A DNA stretch of 64,000 nucleotides from an uncultured beta proteobacterium (GTDB taxonomy: Bacteria; Pseudomonadota; Gammaproteobacteria; Burkholderiales; Burkholderiaceae_E): positions 37,802 to 101,801 of the forward strand of contig CAIZNI010000049.1 of the NCBI GenBank assembly GCA_903934295.1, written 5' to 3'. Shown piece after piece: positions 26,636-36,015 of the stretch. A program made the position numbers and the translations under genes. Within the stretch, counting starts at the first letter, position 1. Every line of letters starts with the position of its first letter. The notes below the pieces were generated by a model. It saw nothing but the letters and a program-made list of their open reading frames with translations, was not told the origin of the DNA and ran no database searches.

Positions 26636-27376
26636 TCAGCCCGTGTGGGGTGCGCCCCATTGAGCGGGCGCACGCGGCAAGCTGATCCTCAGCAAGGTGG
26701 CGCCGTCGCCGGCATCCGGTACCTCGAGGCGGCCCCGCATGGCCGCGATCAGCGGCTCGGCGGCCATCGGCGCGAACCCCTGCCCGACCAGGCTCATCGT
26801 CACCACTGCCTCGGGGCGGGCGATGTCGGCGGGCGAGTCCGGGCAACCGCAGGCGGCACCCATCCGGGCGCCGGGCTGGCTGTACCGCAACGCCCCGGAC
26901 AGCAGCCCACCGAGCACCCGGTTCAGGCGCAGGCGATCGGCCAGCGCCACGCAAATGCCCAGGCAGCGCGGCGGTCCGCTGAGCGCCACCTGTGCCCGAT
27001 CAGCCCGCGGACGCAGCCGGTTCACGCAGTCATCGAGCATCGGCCCCAGAACCACCGGCTCGAGACTCAGGCGTGCCGCGCCGCAGGCCAGCTGCTCGAT
27101 ATCGGTCAGGGTATCGAACAGCGTGAGCAGCTCATCGCCGGCCAGCAGCAGCTGCTCGGTGCGCATCCGGTTGCCGTCCGACAGCGGATCGCGGCGATCG
27201 CGCAGCATCAGCTGGGCAAAACCCATGACCGCGTTCATCGGCGTGCGCAATTCATGGCTGATCTGCGCGAGGAAGGCGAGCCGCGCGCGTTCGGTCATCG
27301 CGAGCGCGTCGCGGCAGGCCTGCAGCTCGCGCCGCAGTGCGGGATCGTTCGCCGGATCGGCAGGGGAGGAAGACAT
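26636..27376 (-). CDS. Degenerate histidine kinase-like protein
   Basis: 246 residues. The HisKA part is intact, with phospho-His in AQISHELRTPMNAVMGFAQLM. The HATPase part has decayed: the N box reads GGLLSGALRYS, lacking the essential Asn, and the G1 box (DxGxG) is not present (SLVGQGFAP instead). The C-terminal strand LRISLP remains. It is probably not an active kinase; it could be a phosphatase, a phospho-acceptor or a dimerising partner for the CheB-CheR-PAS protein encoded 35 bp upstream. CheB-CheR fusions often carry a C-terminal kinase, so this may be that kinase split off and eroded. Confidence 0.75.
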   Translation of the reverse strand: MSSSPADPANDPALRRELQACRDALAMTERARLAFLAQISHELRTPMNAVMGFAQLMLRDRRDPLSDGNRMRTEQLLLAGDELLTLFDTLTDIEQLACGAARLSLEPVVLGPMLDDCVNRLRPRADRAQVALSGPPRCLGICVALADRLRLNRVLGGLLSGALRYSQPGARMGAACGCPDSPADIARPEAVVTMSLVGQGFAPMAAEPLIAAMRGRLEVPDAGDGATLLRISLPRAPAQWGAPHTG

Positions 27377-27411
27377 GCAAGCCGCGCTTGAGGGTGACGC
27401 CGTGGCGGGTC

Positions 27412-30015
27412 TCAGGCGCCGGCCAGGCGCGCCTCGAGCTGCTTGGCCGTGGTGATGTCGACGAAGGTGATCACCACGCCCTTGATGCGATCGTCGAGCG
27501 CCCGGTACGGCATGATCCGCACCGTGAACCAGTGCCCGTCGGTGGTGGAGACCGACTTCTCGCAGAAGACCAGCGTACGCAGCACCTCGCGGATGTCGTC
27601 TTGCAGGTCCGGATAGAGGAGCGTGCTGGACAGATCGCTGATCGGGCGGCCGATGTCGGCCTCGCGCAGGCTGAAGATCTTGCGGCTCTGTTCAGTGTAG
27701 CGACGGACGTTGAGATCGCCGTCGAGGAACAGCGTGGCGATGTCGATGCTGTTGAGCAGATTGCGCATGTCGCTTTGCGCGATCGCCAGTTCGTCGACCC
27801 GGGTCTGCAGTTCGGCGTTGACCGCCTGCAGCTCCTCGTTCATCGACTGCATCTCTTCCTTGGAACTGGTCATCTCCTCATTGGTCGACTGCAGTTCCTC
27901 GTTGTTGGACTGCAGTTCCTCGTTGGAGGCCTGCAGTTCCTCCTGCGACACCCGCATGTCCTCGCGCAGCGTCTGGATCTGATCGCGCAACTGCTGCAGT
28001 TCGCTCTCGAGTTCCTGCTGCAGTTCGGTGGTCGCGCTGCGCCGCCGGCGCGGACGCTGCGCCGCCGGCGCCGGCCGGAACACCACCAGGACGTTGCCCT
28101 GCAGCAAGCGCGGCTCCTCGAGCGGGCGCACCAGCACATCGAAACGGTGCGACTGGCCGTCTTCGTTCAGCACGAGACCCGGGATCTCGACCGGCTGGTG
28201 GCGTGCGCTCGCCTGCAGCAGCGCGGCCGACAGCGGATCGCGCAGCCCGCCCCGGGCCATCACATGGATGTTCCAGTTCGCCTTGCCGGCCGCCGGTTCC
28301 AGATAATGTCCGGTGCGCCCGTTGATGTAGAGAATGTCGCCGCGCTCGTTGACGAGCACCGCCGGCGGCGAGAAATTCTGCAGCAGCAGCTGATCGGCAC
28401 TGGCTTGCAGGTTCAGCGCCAGGGATTGCTTGTCGGGCACTTTGGATTCCTTGACGAAGGTGCTGCCGGCCAGCGGTCTGACCGGAAAGTTCGGCAGCAG
28501 CGTGAGGCGCGCCGCAGACCGGCGACGGTAGATGCGCAGCTTCGGATCGAGCGGCTCGAACTGCCCGTCAAATCGTCCCACGGTCTCGGAGTTCCCGAGC
28601 AGCAAGACCCCGCCGGGGCGCAGGCTGTACTGAAACAACGGCAGCAGCGCGCGTTGCAGCGACGGTTTGAAATAGATCAGCAGGTTGCGACAGCTGATCA
28701 GGTCGAGCCGGGTGAACGGAGGGTCGCTGATGACATCGTGGGGCGCGAAAATGATGGTGTCGCGCAGCCGCTTGTCGATCCGGTAGCCGTCGTCCTGCGC
28801 GATGAAGAAGCGCTCCAGGCGCTGCGCCGACATCTCGCCGGCGATTCCCGCCGGAAACAGCCCGCGGCGGGCCCGGTCGATCGCGTCCGGACTCAGGTCG
28901 GTGGCGAAGATCTGCAGGGTGCACCGGGCATGCGAGGGCATGGCGTCGAGCACTTCGCGAAACACCATCGCCAGCGAATAGGCTTCCTCTCCGGTCGAGC
29001 AGCCGACCACCCAGGCCCGCAGGCGCTGGCCATCGGGCATGTCGGCCAGCAGGCTCGGCAGGGTTCGATCGCGAAGGGCCTGCCACACCGGCGTATCGCG
29101 GAAGAACCCGGTCACGCCGATCAGCAGTTCACGAAACAGCAGCGCCCGTTCCTGGGGGTTGGCTCGCAGGAAAGCGGTGTATTCGGTCTTGCCGGGCAAC
29201 CCGTGGACATCGACGCGCCGCTCGATGCGGCGCTCCAGGGTGCTCGTCTTGTAGAACGAGAAGTCATGACCGCTGTCGTCGCGCAGCAGGGCGAGGATGA
29301 TACCCAGCGCCTCGTCGGCCGGGGGCAGCGGCTGCGGCGGCAGGGTGAGGCTGGACAGCGCGCGAGCGCCCGACAGCGGGCTGGCGTCCGAGCCCTGCGC
29401 GAACGCATGGGTGATCAGGGCGGGAACCTCCTGCGGCAGGGCGACCCGGTCGGCACTGCCGGAGACGATCGCATGCGAGGGCATGGAATCGAACTGCGCG
29501 GAACTGGGCAACTGCACGAAGGTCCGCCCCCCGGCGTCCTTGACCGCCCGCATGCCGCGGGTGCCGTCGGATCCCATGCCCGAAAACAGCACCGCCACCG
29601 CGCGGCTGCCGTACTCGCTGGCCAGGGATTCGAACAGCCGGTCGATCGGGTCCAGTATCCCGTGCGAGTGCGGCAGGGTGGTCAGGTGGATCACGCCGTC
29701 AGCCATGGCCACGGCCTGGCCCGGGGCGACCACATAGGCATGATCGGGCTCGATGCGCTGTCCCTCGGTGGCGCCACTGACCGGAATCGGCGAGACCCGC
29801 TGAAGCAGTTCGACCAGCAGCGATTTGCCGGCCGGATCCAGATGCTGTTCGATCAGGAATACCATGCCGCTTTGTGGCGGCACCTGGGACAGGAACTCGC
29901 GCAGGGGCTGCAGCCCGCCCGCCGAGGCACCGAGGCCGACGACGGCGCGGATTTCCCCCGAGTTTGACGCATCGGTCAGGGGCAGGCGGGGGGCGTTGAG
30001 GGAAGTCAGATGCAC
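27412..30015 (-). CDS. CheB-CheR-PAS fusion signalling protein
   Basis: About 867 residues from GTG 30015. A CheB methylesterase domain keeps Ser (GLGASAGG), His (EQHLDP) and Asp (GMGSDGTRG) but has no receiver. A CheR domain follows (GVTGFFRD, GCSTGEEAYS, ATDLSPDAI, SCRNLLIYF), then a PAS, a ~100-residue coiled coil with an eight-residue repeat (NEELQSNNEELQSTNEE), and a C-terminal PAS. There is no kinase domain. Such fusions are not part of classical chemotaxis and may link PAS sensing to methylation-type chemistry. It lies 64 bp after cfa and 35 bp before the degenerate kinase. The start is uncertain: no strong ribosome-binding site. Confidence 0.87.
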   Translation of the reverse strand: MHLTSLNAPRLPLTDASNSGEIRAVVGLGASAGGLQPLREFLSQVPPQSGMVFLIEQHLDPAGKSLLVELLQRVSPIPVSGATEGQRIEPDHAYVVAPGQAVAMADGVIHLTTLPHSHGILDPIDRLFESLASEYGSRAVAVLFSGMGSDGTRGMRAVKDAGGRTFVQLPSSAQFDSMPSHAIVSGSADRVALPQEVPALITHAFAQGSDASPLSGARALSSLTLPPQPLPPADEALGIILALLRDDSGHDFSFYKTSTLERRIERRVDVHGLPGKTEYTAFLRANPQERALLFRELLIGVTGFFRDTPVWQALRDRTLPSLLADMPDGQRLRAWVVGCSTGEEAYSLAMVFREVLDAMPSHARCTLQIFATDLSPDAIDRARRGLFPAGIAGEMSAQRLERFFIAQDDGYRIDKRLRDTIIFAPHDVISDPPFTRLDLISCRNLLIYFKPSLQRALLPLFQYSLRPGGVLLLGNSETVGRFDGQFEPLDPKLRIYRRRSAARLTLLPNFPVRPLAGSTFVKESKVPDKQSLALNLQASADQLLLQNFSPPAVLVNERGDILYINGRTGHYLEPAAGKANWNIHVMARGGLRDPLSAALLQASARHQPVEIPGLVLNEDGQSHRFDVLVRPLEEPRLLQGNVLVVFRPAPAAQRPRRRRSATTELQQELESELQQLRDQIQTLREDMRVSQEELQASNEELQSNNEELQSTNEEMTSSKEEMQSMNEELQAVNAELQTRVDELAIAQSDMRNLLNSIDIATLFLDGDLNVRRYTEQSRKIFSLREADIGRPISDLSSTLLYPDLQDDIREVLRTLVFCEKSVSTTDGHWFTVRIMPYRALDDRIKGVVITFVDITTAKQLEARLAGA

Positions 30016-30079
30016 GACCAAAAAAAGACTTTTTCCAAAAATACGGGGTCCGGGCGCTGCTGGCAACCACAACCGGCGT

Positions 30080-31327
30080 TCAGGGATACATATAGTCCCT
30101 TTTGAACGGAAAAGCAGAACGGGCGCCGGGCATCGGGGGGTCGGACATGCCGTCGTCGGGGCGCGCGGCCAGCAACTGGAAGAGCGACAGCCAGCCATGC
30201 TCGAAACTCATCGCGCAACCGGCCAGATACAGGCGATAGGCCCGCACCGTCGGCTCACCGACCAGCGCGCGGGCGGCCTCCAGGCGCCCCTCCAGCGCAT
30301 CGGACCAGTCCCACAGGGTGCGCGCGTAATGGGGGCGCAGGCTCTCGGCATCGACCAGTTCGAGCCCGCCGCGCGACAGACACTCGGTCACGCGGGAAAC
30401 ATGGGCCAGCTCGCCCCCGGGGAAGATGTATTTCTCGATGTAGTCGCCCATGCCGGCGCCCAGCTGATCATTGTCCAGCCCGCCGGCGGTAATGCCGTGG
30501 TTGAGCACCAGGCCGCCCGGGCGCAGCAGCGCGGCCAGCCGCTCGAAATAGTCGGGCAGTCGGGCCCGGCCGACGTGTTCGAACATGCCCACCGAGGCGA
30601 TCCGGTCGAAGGGCTCGTCCAACGGCAGGTCCCGGAAGTCCATCAGGCGCATCTCGACCCGGCCGCGCAGCCCCTGCGCGTCGATCAGGCGGTTCACATG
30701 CGCATGCTGGTTGCGCGACAGCGTGATGCCCAGCGCGCGAACCCCGTAGTGCCGCGCCGCCCACAGCAGCAGGCCACCCCAGCCGGCGCCGACATCGAGC
30801 AAGCGCAGCCCGGGCCCCAGTTGCAGCTTGCGGCACACATGATCGAGCTTGGCCTCCTGCGCCTGGGCCAGGGTCATTGCCGGGTCGCGATAATAGGCGC
30901 AGGAATAGACCCGACGCGGGTCGAGCCACAGGGCGAAGAAGTCGTCGGACAGGTCGTAATGAAAGCGGACGTTCTCGGCATCCGCGCGGCGCCGCGCCAG
31001 CCAGCGCGCCCGCAGGCTGGCCAACGCACGCTGCCACGCGGGCCGGGCGGCGGCACCGAGCGGATCGCCGGCGAGCTCGGCCGCCACCGCCATCACGTCG
31101 TGCAGCGATCCCTCGATCTCCAGACGGCCCCGCACATAGGCGTCGGCCAGTTCGCCGATGCATCCGCGTGCGAGCGGCATCAGCACGCCGGGGTCGCGCA
31201 AGCGAAGCCGCACATCAGCGGCACGCGGACCCGCGCGCCCGCCCGGCCATTCCAGCGCCAGCCCGCGCGGCAGCGCCGCCAGCCGCGAATCGATCGCGGC
31301 CGCCGCCGCACCCAAGGGAGTCCTCAT
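30080..31327 (-). CDS. cfa: Cyclopropane-fatty-acyl-phospholipid synthase
   Basis: 415 residues. SAM-dependent methyltransferase that adds a methylene bridge to unsaturated acyl chains of membrane phospholipids, usually in late growth or stress. Seen: VRFHYDLSDDFFALWLD, YSCAYYRD, SAM loop LLDVGAGWGGLLLWAA, and VGMFEHVGRARLPDYF. AGAGGAGAG lies before ATG 31327. First gene of the leftward run cfa, CheB-CheR-PAS, kinase-like, attachment protein. The FNR-type box in the divergent 258 bp gap may control it. Confidence 0.93.
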   Translation of the reverse strand: MRTPLGAAAAAIDSRLAALPRGLALEWPGGRAGPRAADVRLRLRDPGVLMPLARGCIGELADAYVRGRLEIEGSLHDVMAVAAELAGDPLGAAARPAWQRALASLRARWLARRRADAENVRFHYDLSDDFFALWLDPRRVYSCAYYRDPAMTLAQAQEAKLDHVCRKLQLGPGLRLLDVGAGWGGLLLWAARHYGVRALGITLSRNQHAHVNRLIDAQGLRGRVEMRLMDFRDLPLDEPFDRIASVGMFEHVGRARLPDYFERLAALLRPGGLVLNHGITAGGLDNDQLGAGMGDYIEKYIFPGGELAHVSRVTECLSRGGLELVDAESLRPHYARTLWDWSDALEGRLEAARALVGEPTVRAYRLYLAGCAMSFEHGWLSLFQLLAARPDDGMSDPPMPGARSAFPFKRDYMYP

Positions 31328-31486
31328 CCACGCTCTCCTCTGATCCGCAACGCCCGGCGCGAAGGCGCGAGGCCCGATTCGCCCCCGGGGCCGGGGATCG
31401 ACGCCAGATCGATGGCTCGACCTTAGGCGGCGACGGCAACGCCGCATTGCGGTTACTCAAGGGGGTGGGCGCGGCGACCGGGTTGG

Positions 31487-31500
31487 CTGATCGCGATCAA
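31487..31500. promoter_or_regulatory. FNR/Anr-type box between cfa and ftsH
   Basis: CTGATCGCGATCAA matches TTGAT-N4-ATCAA at nine of ten defined bases and is palindromic over GATCGCGATC. It is centred 92 bp before the ftsH ATG and 166 bp before the cfa ATG, so it could serve either gene. Confidence 0.6.
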
Positions 31501-31585
31501 GGAGCGCCCTGGGAAACCGTGTTGCCATTGCGCTGGACGGTCAACCGAGCGCGTCGCGCGACGGCCCGCCCGCGGGGAGCGTCCG

Positions 31586-33454
31586 ATGGAAAGAAAGACC
31601 GCGATCAGCCTCGGGTACGCCCTTTTGGTGATCGTCGCGATGCTGATGCTGCGTCAGTGGTGGAGCCAGACCCAGTCCGTCGAAGCATTGCCCTACAGCA
31701 CCTTCGAGCAATATCTGAAGGAGGGTCGCATCGCCAATGTGATCATCGGCGAGCGCGTCATCACCGGCCACCTGAAGACGCCCGATCCGGGCGGTCGCAG
31801 CGTGGTCATCTCGACGCTCGTCGAGCCGGCGCTGGCCGAGCGGCTGTCGCTGTTCGGGGTGCCCTACACGCGGGTCCTGGAGCCGGCCTGGCTGCGCGAG
31901 ACGCTCTCCTGGATCGTGCCCACGCTGATCTTCTTCGCCCTCTGGTCCTACCTCGGGCAGCGCCTGTCGGCGCGCCTGGGCGGCACCGGCGGACTGATCG
32001 GGATCGGCCGCAACAAGGCGCGCGTCTACATGGAGCGCCAGACCGGCGTGCGCTTCGAGGATGTCGCCGGGGTGGACGAAGCCAAGGCCGAGCTGCGCGA
32101 AGTCGTCGAGTTCCTGCGCAACCCGCAGCACTACGGGCGACTGGGCGCGCGCGTGCCCAAGGGCATCCTGCTGATGGGGCCCACCGGCACCGGCAAGACG
32201 CTGCTGGCACGCGCGGTGGCCGGCGAAGCCGGGGTGGCCTTCTTTTCAATCAGCGGGTCGGAGTTCATCGAGATGTTCGTGGGCGTGGGCGCGGCGCGCG
32301 TGCGCGATCTGTTCGAGCAGGCACGGGCCCACGCCCCGGCCATCATCTTCATCGACGAACTCGACGCGCTGGGCAAGGCGCGCGGCGCGTTCAACCTGTC
32401 GGGCGGGCATGACGAGCGCGAGCAGACGCTCAACCAGCTGCTGGTCGAACTCGACGGATTCGACCCGAGCGTGGGCGTGGTGCTGCTGGCCGCCACCAAC
32501 CGACCGGAAATCCTCGACCCGGCGCTGCTGCGGGCCGGCCGCTTCGACCGTCAGGTGCTGGTCGATCGGCCCGATCGAAAGGGCCGTCTCGCCATCCTGG
32601 CGGTCCATGCGAAGAAGATCCGCCTGGCCGACGGGATCGACCTGGACCCGGTGGCCGGCATCACCGTCGGACTGGCCGGGGCGGATCTGGCCAATCTGGT
32701 CAACGAGGCGGCACTTTGCGCGACCCGGCGCGACGCCGACTCGGTCACGCTGGCCGATTTCACCGCCGCCTTCGAGCGCATCGTGGCCGGCATCGAGCGC
32801 CGCAACCGGGTGCTCAGTCCGCGGGAGCGCGAAGTCATCGCGTATCACGAGATGGGGCATGCGCTGACCGCCCTCGCCCTGCCGGGCACCGACACCGTCC
32901 ACAAGGTGTCGATCGTGCCGCACGGCGTGGGCGCCCTGGGCTACACCCTGCAACGCCCGAGCGAGGATCGCTATGTGATCGGGCGCGGCGAACTGATGAA
33001 CCGGATCGCGGTTCTGCTGGGCGGACGCGCCGCCGAGAAGCTGGTCTTCGACGAGCTGTCGACCGGCGCGGCCGACGACATCGCCAAGGCCACCGACATC
33101 GCGCGCGACATGGTGATGCGCTACGGCATGGACGAGGACCTGGGCTGCGTGACGTATGCCGAAACCCGGCCGCGATTCCTCGAGTCGCCCGCGCTGGCGC
33201 CGATGCGCGGCAGCGAGTCGAGCCCTGAGACCGCCCAGCGCATCGACGAGGCGGTCCGCGGGATCATCCAGCGCGGGTTCGAATCGGCGGGCGCGCTGCT
33301 GCTGACGAACCGGGCCATTCTCGAGCGCTGCGCGCGCGCGCTGATCGCCCGCGAGTCGCTGGACGAGACCGAGATCCGCAGCCTGAGCGCCGGCCTCAGG
33401 CCGGCTTCGGGTGACCCACTGACTGGGCCTGCCCTCACGGCGGCTGATAACTGA
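31586..33454 (+). CDS. ftsH: FtsH-family ATP-dependent zinc metalloprotease
   Basis: 622 residues, usual length. TM1 (about 8-24), a small periplasmic domain, TM2 ([15 protein letters not shown]), an AAA+ domain with Walker A GPTGTGKT (about 198-205), Walker [11 protein letters not shown] and [23 protein letters not shown], then the zinc protease site HEMGH at about residue 421. It degrades membrane and regulatory proteins. Two signature positions differ from housekeeping FtsH (GPPGTGKT, HEAGH), and the gene is not next to rlmE/folP, so this is likely a second stress-related copy. GGGGAG precedes the ATG. The 3' end overlaps the convergent APH/P-loop gene by 20 bp. Confidence 0.92.
   Translation: MERKTAISLGYALLVIVAMLMLRQWWSQTQSVEALPYSTFEQYLKEGRIANVIIGERVITGHLKTPDPGGRSVVISTLVEPALAERLSLFGVPYTRVLEPAWLRETLSWIVPTLIFFALWSYLGQRLSARLGGTGGLIGIGRNKARVYMERQTGVRFEDVAGVDEAKAELREVVEFLRNPQHYGRLGARVPKGILLMGPTGTGKTLLARAVAGEAGVAFFSISGSEFIEMFVGVGAARVRDLFEQARAHAPAIIFIDELDALGKARGAFNLSGGHDEREQTLNQLLVELDGFDPSVGVVLLAATNRPEILDPALLRAGRFDRQVLVDRPDRKGRLAILAVHAKKIRLADGIDLDPVAGITVGLAGADLANLVNEAALCATRRDADSVTLADFTAAFERIVAGIERRNRVLSPREREVIAYHEMGHALTALALPGTDTVHKVSIVPHGVGALGYTLQRPSEDRYVIGRGELMNRIAVLLGGRAAEKLVFDELSTGAADDIAKATDIARDMVMRYGMDEDLGCVTYAETRPRFLESPALAPMRGSESSPETAQRIDEAVRGIIQRGFESAGALLLTNRAILERCARALIARESLDETEIRSLSAGLRPASGDPLTGPALTAADN
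33389..33405. repeat. Near-perfect 17 bp palindrome inside the ftsH 3' end
   Basis: GCCGGCCT (33389-33396) and AGGCCGGC (33398-33405) flank one base. It lies about 50 bp before the ftsH stop, close to the overlap with the convergent gene. It may slow or stop transcription, but there is no T-run. Confidence 0.4.
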
Positions 33455-35093
33455 AGGTGCGCTTGCGCTCGTCGACCGTCAGCGGCTCGGCCGTCTCGAA
33501 CTGCCATTGCAGCACCTTCAGATCGGCGTCGGACGCATCGCCCCCGCGCGCCGCCCGCTCGGCCACCCGGCGGCGCAGCGTCGGCGGCGCCGCCACGAAG
33601 TCCAGGATCAGACAAGGCACCCCGAGCGCATCGGCCAGCGTCATCGCCTGCTCGCGCTGGGCGTGCTGCAGAAAGGTCGCATCGAGCACCGCGGTGTAGC
33701 CACCCGCCAGCACCGGCATCGCGAGCTTGCGCAGTTGCGCATAGGTGGCCGCCGTGCTGGCGGCCGAGTAGAGCGCGGCGTTCAATCCGTTGCGCGTGCG
33801 TTCATTGGCCGCCAGACCAAACAGGCGCTTGCGCTCGACATCGGCCCGGATGCGGATCGCACCGGCCGATTCGATGAGGCTCTGGGTCAGGGTGGTCTTG
33901 CCACTGCCCGAAAAACCGTGGGTGAGCAGCAACGCGACCGGCGCCTCGCGACCCTGTTCGAGCGCCAGATCGAGATAGCTGCGCGCCTGCCGCAGCGCGA
34001 CCGCGCGCTGCGCCGGATCGTCGCGCACCTGCGAAGCCCGCAGCATCGCCACGCGGGCACGCACCAGGGCGCGCTCGACGACGTAATGGCGCAGCACGCG
34101 CACGCCGTCGTAATCGCCGCTCTGCTCGAGATACGTGTTCACCAGGCGATTGGCCAGATCGGGACAACCGTGGCCGCGCAGATCCATCACCGCGAAGGCG
34201 AGTTCGCGCATCACGTCGATCCACCGGAAGGACTCGTTGAACTCGATGCAGTCGAAGGCGAGCACCTCGCCATCGAAGAGCGCGAGGTTGGCCAGGTGCA
34301 GGTCGCCGTGGCATTCGCGCACCCGGCCGGCGCGCAATCGGGCGGCCAGCGCCGGCTCGATCGCCGCCCACCCCTGTCGCTCCCAGGCCATCAGCCGCTC
34401 GAGGCGGGCCACATCCTGCGATTCGAAAAGGCCGGCGCGCAGCGCCGCGAGGCTCTCGAGCATCGTCGCGCGAACCGGTTCCGGCCGCCCGAATCCGCTG
34501 TCGATCCCCGCCACCGGCGCCTGCGCATGAAAGCGGCACAGCCGCTCGGCGAGTGCATCGACATGCCGCGGCAGCAGCGCGCCTCGCGCGGCGGCCAGGT
34601 CCCACCGATCCGCTTCGGCGAATGCCCGCATCCGAACCAGGTAGTCGAGCACCGGCGCCGACCGGCCGGCCGCACCATCGACCGCTGCACCATCATTGAT
34701 CAGGCCATCGATCAACGGCGCCTCCAGCGTCCCGGTCACCGCCACCACGTCCAGATACAAGTCGGGTGCCAGACGGCGGTTCAGACGCAGCTCCTCATCG
34801 CAGAAATGGCGACGCCGCGCGAGGGTGCTGAAATCCAGAAAGTCCAGGCTCACCGCCTTTTTGAGCTTGTAGGCAAAGCCGCCGGCCAGCAGGACGAACG
34901 AAATGTGGGTCTCGATCAGTTCGACCGCCGACTCCGGCTGCCGGCTGCGCAGCGCCTGGGCCAGACGCGCCACCAGCAGGCGCTGATCGGCGACGGTGAA
35001 CTCGGCGTCCGCGGCAAACGTCTGGTGCAGCGCCGCCCCGAGGACCCTCGCCGCGCCGCCCGAGGAAACAGGGAGACCCGCCGATTCGCGCAT
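33435..35093 (-). CDS. Fusion of aminoglycoside phosphotransferase-like and P-loop kinase domains
   Basis: 552 residues. The N-terminal ~330 residues resemble the APH/choline kinase fold (THISFVLLAGGFAYKLKK; the catalytic-loop-like CHGDLHLANLALF and FDCIEF). The C-terminal ~180 residues are an AAA_33-type P-loop kinase with Walker A THGFSGSGKTTLTQ. The substrate is unknown. The same fusion is found in Mycobacterium Rv2004c, a member of the DosR dormancy regulon, and in many proteobacteria. ATG 35093 starts one base after the stop of the Crp/Fnr gene, so the two form an operon. Antibiotic resistance should not be inferred from the APH label. Confidence 0.83.
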   Translation of the reverse strand: MRESAGLPVSSGGAARVLGAALHQTFAADAEFTVADQRLLVARLAQALRSRQPESAVELIETHISFVLLAGGFAYKLKKAVSLDFLDFSTLARRRHFCDEELRLNRRLAPDLYLDVVAVTGTLEAPLIDGLINDGAAVDGAAGRSAPVLDYLVRMRAFAEADRWDLAAARGALLPRHVDALAERLCRFHAQAPVAGIDSGFGRPEPVRATMLESLAALRAGLFESQDVARLERLMAWERQGWAAIEPALAARLRAGRVRECHGDLHLANLALFDGEVLAFDCIEFNESFRWIDVMRELAFAVMDLRGHGCPDLANRLVNTYLEQSGDYDGVRVLRHYVVERALVRARVAMLRASQVRDDPAQRAVALRQARSYLDLALEQGREAPVALLLTHGFSGSGKTTLTQSLIESAGAIRIRADVERKRLFGLAANERTRNGLNAALYSAASTAATYAQLRKLAMPVLAGGYTAVLDATFLQHAQREQAMTLADALGVPCLILDFVAAPPTLRRRVAERAARGGDASDADLKVLQWQFETAEPLTVDERKRTFSYQPP

Positions 35094-35094
35094 G

Positions 35095-35943
35095 TCAGGC
35101 AGTGATCCGACCGACCGAGCCGGGCCCGTTGCGTGCAACCGGCTGGCGCGGTGCCGCCGCGTGGCGCGCCGGCTCGTCCATCAGGCCGCGGGTGCTGCGC
35201 GAGAAGCCACGCAGCCGCTCGAGATCGAGAATCTCGACATCGCGATTGCTGACCTGGACATAGCCCCAGGCGGCCAGCGCGCTGAACGAGCGGCTCACCG
35301 TCGCGTGCGCCACCCCGAGGTAGCTGGCGATGTCGCTGCGGCTCATCCGCAGATAGAGCCGGCGCGGCGACTGCCCGCAGGCCTGCATCCGCTCGGACAG
35401 CTGAACCAGGAAACGCGCCAGACGCACATCGGCGGCGACCGCGGCCATCACATCGGCGATCTCGCCGCGGCTGGTCAGCTGGCGACTCACCGCCAGATGC
35501 AGCACCCGGTCCAGGGTCGGCACACGCTGCGCCAGGGTGAAGATGTCCTGCACCCGCACGCCGTAGACGCGGGAGTCCTCGAGCGCGACGGCGGCCGTCG
35601 GATGCTGACCCATGCACACCGCATCGAACCCCAGCACCTCGCCGCGCCGCAGGAAGCCGAGCACCTGCTCGTAACCATCCTCGGCGGTGCGGATGCTCTT
35701 GAACGAGCCGACGCTGACGAAATAAATCGCTTCCGCCTCACCGCCCTCGTGAAAGAGCGTCGCGCCCGCCCGCAGGCGCCGCATGGCCACCGGATAGGCG
35801 TCGGTCTGGGCCAGATCGGCGCCGTCGGCGCCCATCAGACGAAGCAGATCCGACAGGCTCGACGAGGCGAGCCCTTCGGGCCCGCGCGGCGCATCCTCCT
35901 TGACGGAGCGGTTAAAGCCTGTAGCCTGATTGGACTCGGTCAC
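35095..35943 (-). CDS. Crp/Fnr-family transcriptional regulator, atypical
   Basis: 282 residues from GTG 35943, preceded by GAGGAGA. The beta-roll (GATLFHEGGEAEAIYFVSVGS; GEVLGFDAV) is closer to FNR than to CRP, followed by the dimer helix and a winged helix (SRSDIASYLGVAHATVSRSFSAL). FNR's N-terminal cysteine triad is missing, and the family's conserved recognition Glu (E-T-I/V-S-R in FNR) is Ala here. It is therefore unlikely to be a classic oxygen-sensing iron-sulfur FNR and may read a different site. Cotranscribed with the APH/P-loop fusion. An upstream ATG at 35985 is an alternative start. Confidence 0.85.
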   Translation of the reverse strand: MTESNQATGFNRSVKEDAPRGPEGLASSSLSDLLRLMGADGADLAQTDAYPVAMRRLRAGATLFHEGGEAEAIYFVSVGSFKSIRTAEDGYEQVLGFLRRGEVLGFDAVCMGQHPTAAVALEDSRVYGVRVQDIFTLAQRVPTLDRVLHLAVSRQLTSRGEIADVMAAVAADVRLARFLVQLSERMQACGQSPRRLYLRMSRSDIASYLGVAHATVSRSFSALAAWGYVQVSNRDVEILDLERLRGFSRSTRGLMDEPARHAAAPRQPVARNGPGSVGRITA

Positions 35944-36015
35944 ATTTCTCTCCTCGTTTGCTGGGTCCCGATACCGTTCGGGCATGAAGGGAGTGTGACC
36001 AATCAGGGCGCACAG

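Noticed and set aside
27337..29967. ~876-codon open frame on the + strand
   Set aside because: Shadow of the CheB-CheR-PAS fusion gene; no ribosome-binding site or domain.
30016..30079. Rho-independent terminator after cfa from the T-rich stretch
   Set aside because: There is a T-run but no preceding GC stem; the AGGGA/TCCCT pairing lies in the cfa coding end.
33435..35093. Aminoglycoside resistance gene
   Set aside because: Only the fold of the N-terminal domain is APH-like; it is fused to a P-loop kinase and lies in a regulator operon, a widespread non-resistance family.
35095..35943. Classical oxygen-sensing FNR
   Set aside because: The N-terminal cysteine cluster is missing from every plausible start.
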